The notes beneath the pieces are model-generated. The model worked only from the letters and a program-made list of their open reading frames with translations. It was not told the DNA's origin and did not search any database. A stretch of 64,000 bases of DNA, from contig NZ_MKCT01000021.1 of NCBI RefSeq assembly GCF_001855555.1, positions 1 to 64,000 on the forward strand, written 5' to 3'. The stretch is from Chromobacterium sphagni (lineage in GTDB: Bacteria > Pseudomonadota > Gammaproteobacteria > Burkholderiales > Chromobacteriaceae). Numbering within the stretch: the stretch's first letter is position 1; every line of letters starts with the position of its first letter. The position numbers and the translations under genes were made by a program. Shown piece after piece: positions 11,676-19,415 of this stretch.

Positions 11676-12256
11676 GGCAGCACCCATACGCGATGGGCCT
11701 GCTGCTTGCCCGGCATCAGCACCCTCATCTCCAACGCCCGCGCCACCCGCCCCTGAGCGGCGTCGCTTATCGGCCAGGCATCCTGCCAGCTTCCGTCGTT
11801 CAACATCACCCGCCAGCTCACCTGCATGCCGGCCCCGAGCAACGCGTAGCTGATTGCCGCGCCGCCGCCGGCATCGCCGGCCGACCAGCTTAATCCGCCA
11901 TTGCCGGCATGGTAGGAGACGCGCTCCACTCCGCCCGGATAACGGGTGGAAACCGCCTCCAGCACCAGCGACTGCCCCTTACCGTCCTGCATCAGCGTCA
12001 GGCTGCTAGCGCCGAGCGTCAGGCCCTGCTGCTGATCCGCCGCCGTCGGCTGCGGCTGCTGGCCAGTGAGGTCGCTCTCCAGCCGGCGGAAGGCCCGCGC
12101 CACATCCACCCACTGCTCGCCGGTCTGCATCAGCCGCTCGCGGGCGATCAGCAGCGAGCCGAAAGCCTTGTAGCCCATCACCGACAGGATAGCCAACAGG
12201 CTCATCGCCACCAGGATTTCCAGCAGCGTCATGCCGCCCTGCCGCTGCGCGCTCAA
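11672..12256 (-). CDS. gspJ: Type II secretion minor pseudopilin GspJ
   Basis: GspJ is a minor pseudopilin of the tip complex. The mature protein begins after a short leader at QRQGG^MTLLEILVAMSLLAI, with the canonical Gly at -1 and Glu at +5 for cleavage and methylation by the prepilin peptidase. No ATG or GTG lies between the upstream stop and the leader. The only good start is TTG, which overlaps the gspI stop as TTGA, giving 194 residues. The body (YKAFGSLLIARERLMQTGEQ; FRRLESDLTG; DGSWQDAWP) matches the GspJ pattern. Confidence 0.93.
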   Translation of the reverse strand: MSAQRQGGMTLLEILVAMSLLAILSVMGYKAFGSLLIARERLMQTGEQWVDVARAFRRLESDLTGQQPQPTAADQQQGLTLGASSLTLMQDGKGQSLVLEAVSTRYPGGVERVSYHAGNGGLSWSAGDAGGGAAISYALLGAGMQVSWRVMLNDGSWQDAWPISDAAQGRVARALEMRVLMPGKQQAHRVWVLP

Positions 12257-12633
12257 CCGCCGCCTCCCGGGGCCTGCCGCAAATAGCCGGTCATCTCCGC
12301 CAGCACGTAATGCCCGGCGCCTGGCGCCAGGATGCGCACCGCCACCTTGCGGAAATTGGGATTGGGCGTGGCGGTGATGTCGCGTTCCCAGCGCCATTCC
12401 ATGCCATCGCTCTTGCTCTCGCCCGCCTGCTGTCCGGGCTCCGGGAACTGGCGCAGCGCCTGCAGCACCGCGATCTGGTTCTGCGCTTCCCAATTGGCCT
12501 GCATCCGCCGCTCCATGCCCTCGGCGTTGTCGGCGGCGAGCCCGGTGGCGCGCAGCAGCGCGCCCAGCGCCACCGCGATGATGGCCAACGCCACCAGCAC
12601 TTCGAACAGGGTAAAGCCCTCTTGCCGTTTCAT
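12253..12633 (-). CDS. gspI: Type II secretion minor pseudopilin GspI
   Basis: A 126-residue minor pseudopilin starting MKRQEG^FTLFEVLVALAII, with a five-residue basic leader, Gly at -1, Phe at +1 and Glu at +5. It is followed by GspI-type motifs such as GMERRMQANWEAQNQIAVL, where residues near 55 carry the N-x-x-x family pattern, and a short C-terminal beta region. GspI initiates the GspI-J-K tip complex. The ATG overlaps the gspH stop as ATGA. The identification is clear from order and leader. Confidence 0.94.
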   Translation of the reverse strand: MKRQEGFTLFEVLVALAIIAVALGALLRATGLAADNAEGMERRMQANWEAQNQIAVLQALRQFPEPGQQAGESKSDGMEWRWERDITATPNPNFRKVAVRILAPGAGHYVLAEMTGYLRQAPGGGG

Positions 12634-13103
12634 GAGCCGTCCGCCACCGTCACCCGCCCCAGCGGCGACTGCAATATCGTCAGCAGCCTGCCGGCGCCGC
12701 CCAAGCGGACAGCCAGCGTCGCCGCCCGCCCGTCCTGCCACAGCAGCAGGGGCTTGCCGGCCGGCCAGGGCTTGCCATCCAGCAGCACGCCCTCGCCCTG
12801 GATGCCGTCCGGCCATGGGTGGTCGGCCAGCAAGTCGTCGCTCACCGCTACCCAGTTGCCGTCGTCGTCCAGCCGGCTGAAGACATAGCCCTTGGCGCCA
12901 TAGCTCAAGGCCAGCGTGTCTCCCATCTCGGCGGCGTCGCCGGCCTGCTCCAGCACCCGCGCGAAGCGGTAGGCCTCGTCGTTCAGCAGGCGATGGGTGT
13001 CGGGCCGCAGGCTGAGCGTAACGGTGGTGGCGAGGACGCCGACAATCAGCATCACCACCATCACCTCGATCAGCGTGAAGCCGCGCTGGCGCAGGCTAGT
13101 CAT
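12630..13103 (-). CDS. gspH: Type II secretion minor pseudopilin GspH
   Basis: A 157-residue minor pseudopilin joining the tip complex to the main pseudopilus. The leader and cleavage site read MTSLRQRG^FTLIEVMVVMLI, with Glu at +5. The rest (RFARVLEQAGDAAEMGDTLA; GYVFSRLDDDGNWVAVSDD) follows GspH. A GTG four codons earlier is an alternative start; I preferred ATG because a seven-residue leader is more usual. It lies 24 bp downstream of gspG. Confidence 0.92.
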   Translation of the reverse strand: MTSLRQRGFTLIEVMVVMLIVGVLATTVTLSLRPDTHRLLNDEAYRFARVLEQAGDAAEMGDTLALSYGAKGYVFSRLDDDGNWVAVSDDLLADHPWPDGIQGEGVLLDGKPWPAGKPLLLWQDGRAATLAVRLGGAGRLLTILQSPLGRVTVADGS

Positions 13104-13127
13104 GCCGGGATCCACGCAGCGGCGCGC

Positions 13128-13571
13128 TTATTTGCCGCTATCCCAGTTGCCGATGTCGGCGTCGTTGCCCTCGCCGCCCGGCTCGCCGTCGGCGCCGAAG
13201 CTCCAGATGTCGATCTCGCCGTGGGTGCCGGGATTGGCGTACTGGTAGGCGTTGCCCCACGGGTCTTTAGGCAGGCGCTCCAGGTAGCCGCCGGGCTTCC
13301 AGTTCTTGGGTTCCGGCGCGGCGGCTGGCTTCTGCACCAGCGCCTGCAGGCCCTGGTCGGTGCTGGGGTAGCGGCCGTTGTCCAGGCGGTACAGCTTGAG
13401 CGCCTGGCTGATCGCGCCCAGATCCTGCTTGGCGGCGACGACGCGCGCCTCGTCCGGACGGCTCATCACCTTGGGCACCACCAGCGCGGCCAGCACGCCG
13501 AGGATGACGATCACCACCATGATCTCGATCAGGGTGAACCCGCGCTGGGCGGTGCGTTTCAACTGTTTCAT
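13128..13571 (-). CDS. gspG: Type II secretion major pseudopilin GspG
   Basis: GspG is the main subunit of the type II pseudopilus. The 147-residue preprotein has leader [11 protein letters not shown]^[12 protein letters not shown] with Glu at +5. The family core [20 protein letters not shown] and [20 protein letters not shown] follow, as does the C-terminal calcium-site loop [20 protein letters not shown] with [20 protein letters not shown], read as separate pieces. This is one of the most conserved type II components and the assignment is certain. It is separated from gspF by 111 bp, the largest gap in the operon. Confidence 0.97.
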   Translation of the reverse strand: MKQLKRTAQRGFTLIEIMVVIVILGVLAALVVPKVMSRPDEARVVAAKQDLGAISQALKLYRLDNGRYPSTDQGLQALVQKPAAAPEPKNWKPGGYLERLPKDPWGNAYQYANPGTHGEIDIWSFGADGEPGGEGNDADIGNWDSGK

Positions 13572-13660
13572 TGCATCTCCGTCATTTGATCCGGCGGGCC
13601 TCAGCCATGCCGGGTTGCTTCAATTCGTCGCCATGAGCGGCGCCCTGCCGGACAGACCGC

Positions 13661-13704
13661 TCAATGCACCATCTGGTTCATATCAATGCACCATCTGGTT
13701 CATA
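13661..13704. repeat. 22-bp tandem duplication across the gspF stop codon
   Basis: Positions 13661-13682 and 13683-13704 are identical 22-mers (each begins TCAATGCACCATCTGG on the plus strand). The upstream-most copy on the coding strand supplies the last six gspF codons and the TGA. The second copy repeats the same text, including an out-of-use stop, in the gspF-gspG gap. The protein is unaffected. Confidence 0.9.
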
Positions 13705-14894
13705 TCTATGATCGGCATCATGATCGCCAGTACGATCAGCAGCACCATGCCGCCCATCACCAGGATCAGCAGCGGCTCCATCAGCGTGGTGAAAGTGGCC
13801 AGCTTGCGCTCCACCTCCTGCTCCTGCTGCTGCGCGGCGCGGTCCAACATCTGCGACAGCGTGCCGCTGGCCTCGCCGCTGGAGATCAGGTGGATCAGCA
13901 CCGGCGGGAACTGCCGGCTGGCGTGCAGCGCGCGCGACAGCGACACGCCTTCCCTCACCTTGTTCATCGCGTCAGCCACCGCGTCCTGCATCGGCAGCAT
14001 GGTCATCAGGCCGCGCGCGGTCTCCAGCGCGGTGAGCAAGGGCACGCCGGAACCCACCAGGATGGACATGGTGCTGGCCATGCGCGCGGTGTTGAGCGCG
14101 CGGAACAGTCGGCCGAACACCGGCAGCTTGAGCACCCAGGCGTGGAAGCGGCGCTTGAGCAACGGCGCGCGCAGCGCGCGCGCAGTCAGCGCCGCCGCGG
14201 CGATGACGGCGATCAGCAGCAGCAGGCCCCACTGGCGCAGAAAATCGCTGCAAGCCACCAGCGCGCGGGTGAGAAAAGGCAGCGACTGCTTGGTCTGGGC
14301 GAACACGCTGACCACTTGCGGCACCACATAGGTCATCAGGCCGGATACCACCAGGATGGCGACGAAGGTCACCACCGCCGGATAGGCCAGCGCCAGCGTC
14401 ACTTTCTGTTGGGTGTTCTGGCGCTTGTCCAGATATTCCGCCAGCCTCGCCATCACCATGTCGAGGTGGCCGGACTGCTCGCCGGCCTGCACCAGCGAGC
14501 GGTACAAGGGCGAGAATACGCCGGGCGCGGCGGACAGCGCCTGGGCGAAGCTCTTGCCCTCCATGATGTCGCTGCGCAGCGCCGCCAGCACGGTGCGGGT
14601 CTTGGGGCTCTCCGCCTGCTCGGTCACCGCCGTCAGCGCCTTCTCCAGCGTCAGGCCGGCGTTGAGCAAGGTGGACAGCTGCTCGGTGATCATCACCAGT
14701 TCGGCGCGCGGCAGGCCGCGGCGCAGCACATTGCTGCCGGCGTTGCCGGCTTTGGCGTTGACGCTGTCCACCGCCACCGGCAGCAGGCCGCGCTCGCGCA
14801 GCTGCGCGCGGGCGGCGCGGGCGGAATCGGCGTCCAGCAAGCCGCTTTGCTCTTTTCCCGCCGCGTCGTAGGCGGTGTAGCGGAAGGCGGCCAT
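13683..14894 (-). CDS. gspF: Type II secretion inner-membrane platform protein GspF
   Basis: GspF is the polytopic assembly-platform protein that connects the GspE motor with pseudopilin extrusion. The 403-residue protein has the two repeated GspF/PilC domains: LSTLLNAGLTLEKALTAVTE near residue 70 with SFAQALSAAPGVFSPLYRSL, and STMSILVGSGVPLLTALETA near 275. Three membrane helices are visible (near 172-192, 225-245 and 375-400, LLILVMGGMVLLIVLAIMMP). It begins one base after gspE ends. Its last codons and stop are included in a tandem duplication. Confidence 0.96.
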   Translation of the reverse strand: MAAFRYTAYDAAGKEQSGLLDADSARAARAQLRERGLLPVAVDSVNAKAGNAGSNVLRRGLPRAELVMITEQLSTLLNAGLTLEKALTAVTEQAESPKTRTVLAALRSDIMEGKSFAQALSAAPGVFSPLYRSLVQAGEQSGHLDMVMARLAEYLDKRQNTQQKVTLALAYPAVVTFVAILVVSGLMTYVVPQVVSVFAQTKQSLPFLTRALVACSDFLRQWGLLLLIAVIAAAALTARALRAPLLKRRFHAWVLKLPVFGRLFRALNTARMASTMSILVGSGVPLLTALETARGLMTMLPMQDAVADAMNKVREGVSLSRALHASRQFPPVLIHLISSGEASGTLSQMLDRAAQQQEQEVERKLATFTTLMEPLLILVMGGMVLLIVLAIMMPIIDMNQMVH

Positions 14895-14895
14895 A

Positions 14896-16356
14896 TCAGC
14901 TTCTCGTCACCCGCAGGATTTCTTCCAGACTGGTCTCGCCGGCCTTGACCCAGCGCAGACCGTCGTCGCGCAGGCTACGCATGCCGTGGCGGGCGGCGTG
15001 GTCGCGCAGCCGCTGCTCGGAGGCGCGGTCGTGGATCAGCCTCTGCATGGTGTCGTCCACCAGCATCAGTTCGTACACGCCATAGCGCCCCTTGTAGCCG
15101 GACTGGCTGCAGGCCGGGCAGCCCACCGGGCGGTAATGCACGATGTCCGGCTCGTCCTCCAGCGGCACCGGGTGCGGCGCCTTGCATTGCGGGCAGACGC
15201 GGCGCACCAGGCGTTGCGCCATCACCCCCAGCAAGCTTGACGCCAGCAGGAAGGGCTCCACCCCCATGTCGGTGAGCCGGGTCACCGCGCTGGCGGCATC
15301 GTTGGTGTGCAAGGTGGCCAGCACCAGGTGGCCGGTCAAGGACGCCTGCACCGCGATCTGCGCGGTTTCCAGATCGCGGATCTCGCCTATCATCACCACG
15401 TCCGGATCCTGGCGCAGGATGGCGCGCAGCGCCTTGGCGAAGCTCATGTCGATCTTGGGGTTGACCTGGGTCTGGCCGACGCCGTCCAGGTGGTACTCCA
15501 CCGGGTCCTCCACCGTCATGATGTTGGTGTGGCTGGCGTCCAGCCGCGACAGCGCCGCGTACAGCGTGGTGGTCTTGCCCGAGCCGGTGGGGCCGGTGAC
15601 CAGCAGGATGCCGTGCGGCTGATTGATCAGCTTGTCGACCGAGGCCAGCGTGTCGGCAGCCATGCCCAGCGTCGCCAGATCCAGCCGCGCGTTTTCCTTG
15701 TCCAGCAGACGCAGCACCACCCGTTCGCCGTGGCTGGTGGGCAGCGTGGACACCCGCACGTCCACCGGCCGGCCGCCCAGCCGCAGGGAGATGCGGCCGT
15801 CCTGCGGGATGCGTTTTTCGGCGATGTCCATGCCGGACATGATCTTGATCCGCGACACCATCGCCGCGTGCAGCGCGCGGTGCGGGCTGACCACGTCGCG
15901 CAGCGTGCCGTCCAGGCGGAAGCGCACCACAGAACGGTCTTCGAACGCTTCGATGTGGATGTCGGATGCGCCGTCGCGCAAGGCCTGCGTCAACAGCGCG
16001 TTGATCATGCGGATGATGGGCGCGTCGCCCTCGCTCTCCAGCAGATCCTCCACCGTCGGCAGGGACTCCACCATCTGGTTGAGGTCCATGTCCTGGCCGA
16101 TGTCGTCCACCATCTCCGCCGCCGCGCCGTCGCGGCTGGCGTAGTGCTCGGACAGGCGCTTGTCAAACTGGCTGGCGCTGAGGGTTTCCACTCCTGCCAG
16201 CATCCCGCCGTGCAGGCGCAAGGCCTCCGCCCAGGCCGCCGGCCGCGCGTCTTCGCGCAGCAGCAACTGGCGGCCGCTTTCGCCATCCAGCAGAATCACG
16301 CCGTTGGCGCGGGCGAAGGGGAAAGCCAGCAACGGCATCAGCGTCGGCTTGTTCAT
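14896..16356 (-). CDS. gspE: Type II secretion ATPase GspE
   Basis: GspE is the cytoplasmic secretion ATPase that powers pseudopilus assembly. The 486-residue protein has N1/N2 domains to about 120, then GASDIHIEAFEDRSVVRFRL (129-148), Walker A GPTGSGKTTT with K261, an Asp box (TVEDPVEYHLDGVGQTQVN), Walker B (DPDVVMIGEIRDLETA) and a His box (GHLVLATLHTNDA). A tetracysteine zinc module follows (CPQC and CPAC). It starts within the last bases of gspD by a 4-bp overlap. Length and motifs are fully typical. Confidence 0.97.
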   Translation of the reverse strand: MNKPTLMPLLAFPFARANGVILLDGESGRQLLLREDARPAAWAEALRLHGGMLAGVETLSASQFDKRLSEHYASRDGAAAEMVDDIGQDMDLNQMVESLPTVEDLLESEGDAPIIRMINALLTQALRDGASDIHIEAFEDRSVVRFRLDGTLRDVVSPHRALHAAMVSRIKIMSGMDIAEKRIPQDGRISLRLGGRPVDVRVSTLPTSHGERVVLRLLDKENARLDLATLGMAADTLASVDKLINQPHGILLVTGPTGSGKTTTLYAALSRLDASHTNIMTVEDPVEYHLDGVGQTQVNPKIDMSFAKALRAILRQDPDVVMIGEIRDLETAQIAVQASLTGHLVLATLHTNDAASAVTRLTDMGVEPFLLASSLLGVMAQRLVRRVCPQCKAPHPVPLEDEPDIVHYRPVGCPACSQSGYKGRYGVYELMLVDDTMQRLIHDRASEQRLRDHAARHGMRSLRDDGLRWVKAGETSLEEILRVTRS

Positions 16357-18488
16357 TTAGGCAAGTCTTTCAGATCCCGCTCCAGGCTGGACTTGATGCC
16401 GCCCGGCGGCAGCGACTGAATCGCCGACTGAAGATCCAAAGGCAGCTTTTTCGCATCGCGGTTGAGATCGCCCAGAATGTATTGGTAACGGTCCTGCGCG
16501 ATGATGCGGCCATCCTGTTCGCCGCGCAAAATGGTGGGCTTGAGGAAAATCATCAGATTGGTCTTGTTGTGGCTCTTGGCGCTGTAGCGGAACAGCCCGC
16601 CCAGCCATGGGATATCGCCCAGCAACGGCACTTTCTGTTCGGTATCGTCAACCTGGTCCTGCAGCAAGCCGCCAATCGCCAGGATGCTGCCGTCGTCGAC
16701 GTTGGCGATGGTTTCCAGCATGCGGCGGTTGGTGGTGGGACCGGCATTGGCGCCTGCGTTCAAATTGGGGCTCGAAGCCACCAGGCTGGCGGTTTCCTGC
16801 AGAATCTTCAGCCGGATGCTGCCGCCCTCGGAAATCTGCGGGGTGATTTCCAGATTAAAGCCGATAGTCTTGCGATCATAACTGGTGGTGACCACAGGCT
16901 GGCCGGTAGTGCTGCTGCTGGGAGTGCTCTGGTTGCCGATGGGGATCGGCACTTCCTGGCCGATCAGGATGCGCGCCTTCTCGTTGTCGGTCGCCAGCAG
17001 CGAGGGACTGGCCACCACATTGCTGCCGTTTTCGCTTTCCAGCGCCTTGGCCAACGCCGCGATATTGCCGTTGCGGATCCAGCCGAGATTGACCCCGCCG
17101 GAGCTGATCAGATTGCTGGCGAGCCCTCCGGTCACGCCGCCTGCGGCTATCCCGGCGGCGGTGCCGATGATGGAAGGGCCGCTCGTCCCGCTGGTGGTCG
17201 CGCCGGCAAAGTTGGTGCCGCCGACGATGGAACCGCCGGCAGCCTGCCACTGGACGCCCAGTTCCATCGCCCGCGTAGCCGATACCTCGACCACCAGGGC
17301 CTCCACCAAAACCTGGGCGCGGCGCTTGTCCAGCATGTCGATCACATTGCGCAGGTTCTGATACATGCTGTCGGGGACGTTGAGGATCAGCGCGTTATTG
17401 GTGGGATCGGCCTGGATCATCGAGCCGCCGCCACCCGCCCCGCCCCCGCCGCTGCCGGGGCTGTCGTTGACCAGGGGGCTGGAGGTCGCCGGCGCATTGC
17501 CGTTACCGCTAGCGGTGGAGCCGGGCGCGCTATTGCCGCTTCCCAGACTGGAACTGGAGGTATTGCCGCTCAAGGCGCTGCCGCCCGCTGCGTTGCCGCC
17601 ATTGGTGGTGACCGCGGTGCGGCCCTGCAGCGGACCGGGGTCGCCGGTCATCAGCGCGCGCAACGTCTGCGCCACCTTGCCGGCCTCGGCGTTCTTCAGA
17701 TACACCACCCGCACGTTGGAGCCAGCCTGGCTGGGCTGGTCCAGCATCTTCAGCAGGCTCTTGATCTTGCCGATCTTGCCCGGCGTGTCGGCGCGCACCA
17801 TCAGCACGTTGGCGCGCGGATCGGCCAGGATGGTGGTCTTGCCGCCATCGGCGCCGCCTTCCTGCATCAGCTTGTTCAAGGTATTGGCCAGCTCCACCGC
17901 CGAACCGAACAGCACCGGCAGCACCACGGTATCGCCGGCGGCGGCGGACTCCACCGACTCGATGATGGACTCGATGCGCTGGATATTGTCCGCGTAGTCG
18001 GTAACGATCAGCGCGTTGGACTGCGGATAGGCCGCCACGGTGTTGTTGGGCGACACGATGGGACGGATCACCGGCACCAGCTGGTTGGCGTTACTGTTCT
18101 TCAGCGCGAACACCTTGGTGATCAGCCGGTCGCCGTCGCCGCGCGGAATACCCTTGCTGGCCTTGGCGTGCAGCTTGGCGTCGGCCTCCGGCACGATTTT
18201 GACCACGCCGTTGCCCTCCACTGCGGCGAAGCCCTGCAGGCGCAAGGAAGACAGCAGCACCTGATAGGACATCGCCCGCGACACCGGCCGGCTGGACACG
18301 ATGTTGACCGTGCCCTTGACGCGCGGATCGATGATGAAATTCTTGCCGCTGATTTCGCCTATCGCCTTGACCACGGTCTCGATGTCGGCGTTGACGAAGT
18401 TGAGCATGACCGTGTCGTTTTGCGGGGCTGCCAGCAGTTGGCAGCTGTATGCCAGGGCCAGGGTGGCGACGAGTTTGGAAATTCGCAT
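16353..18488 (-). CDS. gspD: Type II secretion outer-membrane secretin GspD
   Basis: GspD forms the outer-membrane secretin channel. The 711-residue preprotein has a Sec signal peptide (ends LLA^APQNDT near residue 20), N0 domain (VMLNFVNADIETVVKAIGEI), N1-N3 domains (to about 370) and the secretin domain with VPLLGDIPWLGGLFRYSAKS near 630. An S-domain-like C-terminus (DLNRDAKKLPLDL) binds pilotin in relatives. A low-complexity Gly/Ser/Asn linker of about 65 residues (291-357) interrupts N3; such N3 loops are known but vary in length. It lies 9 bp downstream of gspC. Confidence 0.97.
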   Translation of the reverse strand: MRISKLVATLALAYSCQLLAAPQNDTVMLNFVNADIETVVKAIGEISGKNFIIDPRVKGTVNIVSSRPVSRAMSYQVLLSSLRLQGFAAVEGNGVVKIVPEADAKLHAKASKGIPRGDGDRLITKVFALKNSNANQLVPVIRPIVSPNNTVAAYPQSNALIVTDYADNIQRIESIIESVESAAAGDTVVLPVLFGSAVELANTLNKLMQEGGADGGKTTILADPRANVLMVRADTPGKIGKIKSLLKMLDQPSQAGSNVRVVYLKNAEAGKVAQTLRALMTGDPGPLQGRTAVTTNGGNAAGGSALSGNTSSSSLGSGNSAPGSTASGNGNAPATSSPLVNDSPGSGGGGAGGGGSMIQADPTNNALILNVPDSMYQNLRNVIDMLDKRRAQVLVEALVVEVSATRAMELGVQWQAAGGSIVGGTNFAGATTSGTSGPSIIGTAAGIAAGGVTGGLASNLISSGGVNLGWIRNGNIAALAKALESENGSNVVASPSLLATDNEKARILIGQEVPIPIGNQSTPSSSTTGQPVVTTSYDRKTIGFNLEITPQISEGGSIRLKILQETASLVASSPNLNAGANAGPTTNRRMLETIANVDDGSILAIGGLLQDQVDDTEQKVPLLGDIPWLGGLFRYSAKSHNKTNLMIFLKPTILRGEQDGRIIAQDRYQYILGDLNRDAKKLPLDLQSAIQSLPPGGIKSSLERDLKDLPK

Positions 18489-18497
18489 TGCACTCTC

Positions 18498-19145
18498 TTA
18501 TTGGCGAATCATCGCGGCAGGATCTACCGCTGGTTGTGGCGGGGCTTCGGGTACGGAATTCTGGCCTGGAACGGGCACCGGAATCGCGCCGGGGCCGGCG
18601 GGCTGCATCTGGCCTGGCTGCAGCGGAGGCTGCATGGCCTGGCCGGCATCGCCGTCTCCGACAGCGACGCCGCCGCCGTTGCGCGGCTGCAGCGGCACAA
18701 ACTGTTCATTGCCGCCGGAGCGCATGGTGACGCCGTTGGGAACGATCTTCACCAGTTCCCAGCCGTCGATGGTCTGCTTGCCCTGCAATAGCGCCTGGGC
18801 ATGGCCGTTGCTGTCGATGATGGCGAAACCTTCCACGCCCGGCAGCGTGGGCGCGTACACGCCCAGCAGGCGCACCGGCGGCGGCGCGGCCACCGGCTGC
18901 TGCGGCGGCTCGCCAAACCAGTGGGCCTGGGCCGTGCCGGCGGCGGCCGTCTGCGGCTGGGCCGGGGCAAGAGTGCGATAGGCCTGCGCTGACGGCGCCA
19001 GCAGCGCCGTCAGTTGCTGTCCCAGCCAGAAAGCGGCCAGTCCCATGGCCAGGGCGGGCAACCCCTTGTGCCATTGCCGGCCCGGCAACTTCCAGCGGCT
19101 GAAATCCGGTTTGCGGCTCAATCTTGTCTTATCCCCAGAACCCAT
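18498..19145 (-). CDS. gspC: Type II secretion inner-membrane protein GspC (no PDZ domain)
   Basis: GspC links the inner-membrane platform to the secretin. The 215-residue protein has a short cytoplasmic segment, one membrane helix near residues 30-52 (LPALAMGLAAFWLGQQLTAL) and the periplasmic homology region with VRLLGVYAPTLPGVEGFAII near 90. After GWELVKIVPNGVTMRSGG the chain ends in a Pro/Gly/Gln-rich tail with no PDZ or coiled-coil domain, so it is a short variant. It is the first gene of the operon. GGGAAG precedes the ATG. Confidence 0.92.
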   Translation of the reverse strand: MGSGDKTRLSRKPDFSRWKLPGRQWHKGLPALAMGLAAFWLGQQLTALLAPSAQAYRTLAPAQPQTAAAGTAQAHWFGEPPQQPVAAPPPVRLLGVYAPTLPGVEGFAIIDSNGHAQALLQGKQTIDGWELVKIVPNGVTMRSGGNEQFVPLQPRNGGGVAVGDGDAGQAMQPPLQPGQMQPAGPGAIPVPVPGQNSVPEAPPQPAVDPAAMIRQ

Positions 19146-19415
19146 CGGCTTCCCGTTATAAAAATTATGCAGAACAACTGCGGCTGCAGGCTCGTTAGAT
19201 TAAGCAGCAAGAGCGCCATTTTGCAATAGCTTGCCCGTAGATTTGATGACAGGTAGAAATTTAGCCATTGTTAATATTTACAGACAAACAACCCTACTCT
19301 TGGTTTTACGCCCATTGGCAATGGATTCGCCACCATGTAAAAGCAAACTTTTGGCATTTTCGCATAAAAAAACGCCGCGGCAAGGCCGCGGCGTCGTAAA
19401 CGGTTTTTTCTTCGC
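19146..19415. other. Intergenic region upstream of the gsp operon
   Basis: This stretch separates the start of the leftward gsp operon from the end of the leftward acyl-CoA dehydrogenase gene. It holds the dehydrogenase terminator at 19372-19394 and AT-rich sequence expected to carry the gsp promoter (TGCATAAT on the minus strand, about 25 bp before gspC, resembles an extended -10). No convincing -35 and no small gene were seen. Confidence 0.4.
19372..19394 (-). terminator. Terminator of the etf / acyl-CoA dehydrogenase operon
   Basis: Nine-bp stem ACGCCGCGG / CCGCGGCGT with a 5-nt loop, followed on the minus strand by a run of seven T. A classical Rho-independent terminator placed 22 bp after the stop of the dehydrogenase gene. 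Confidence 0.9.
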
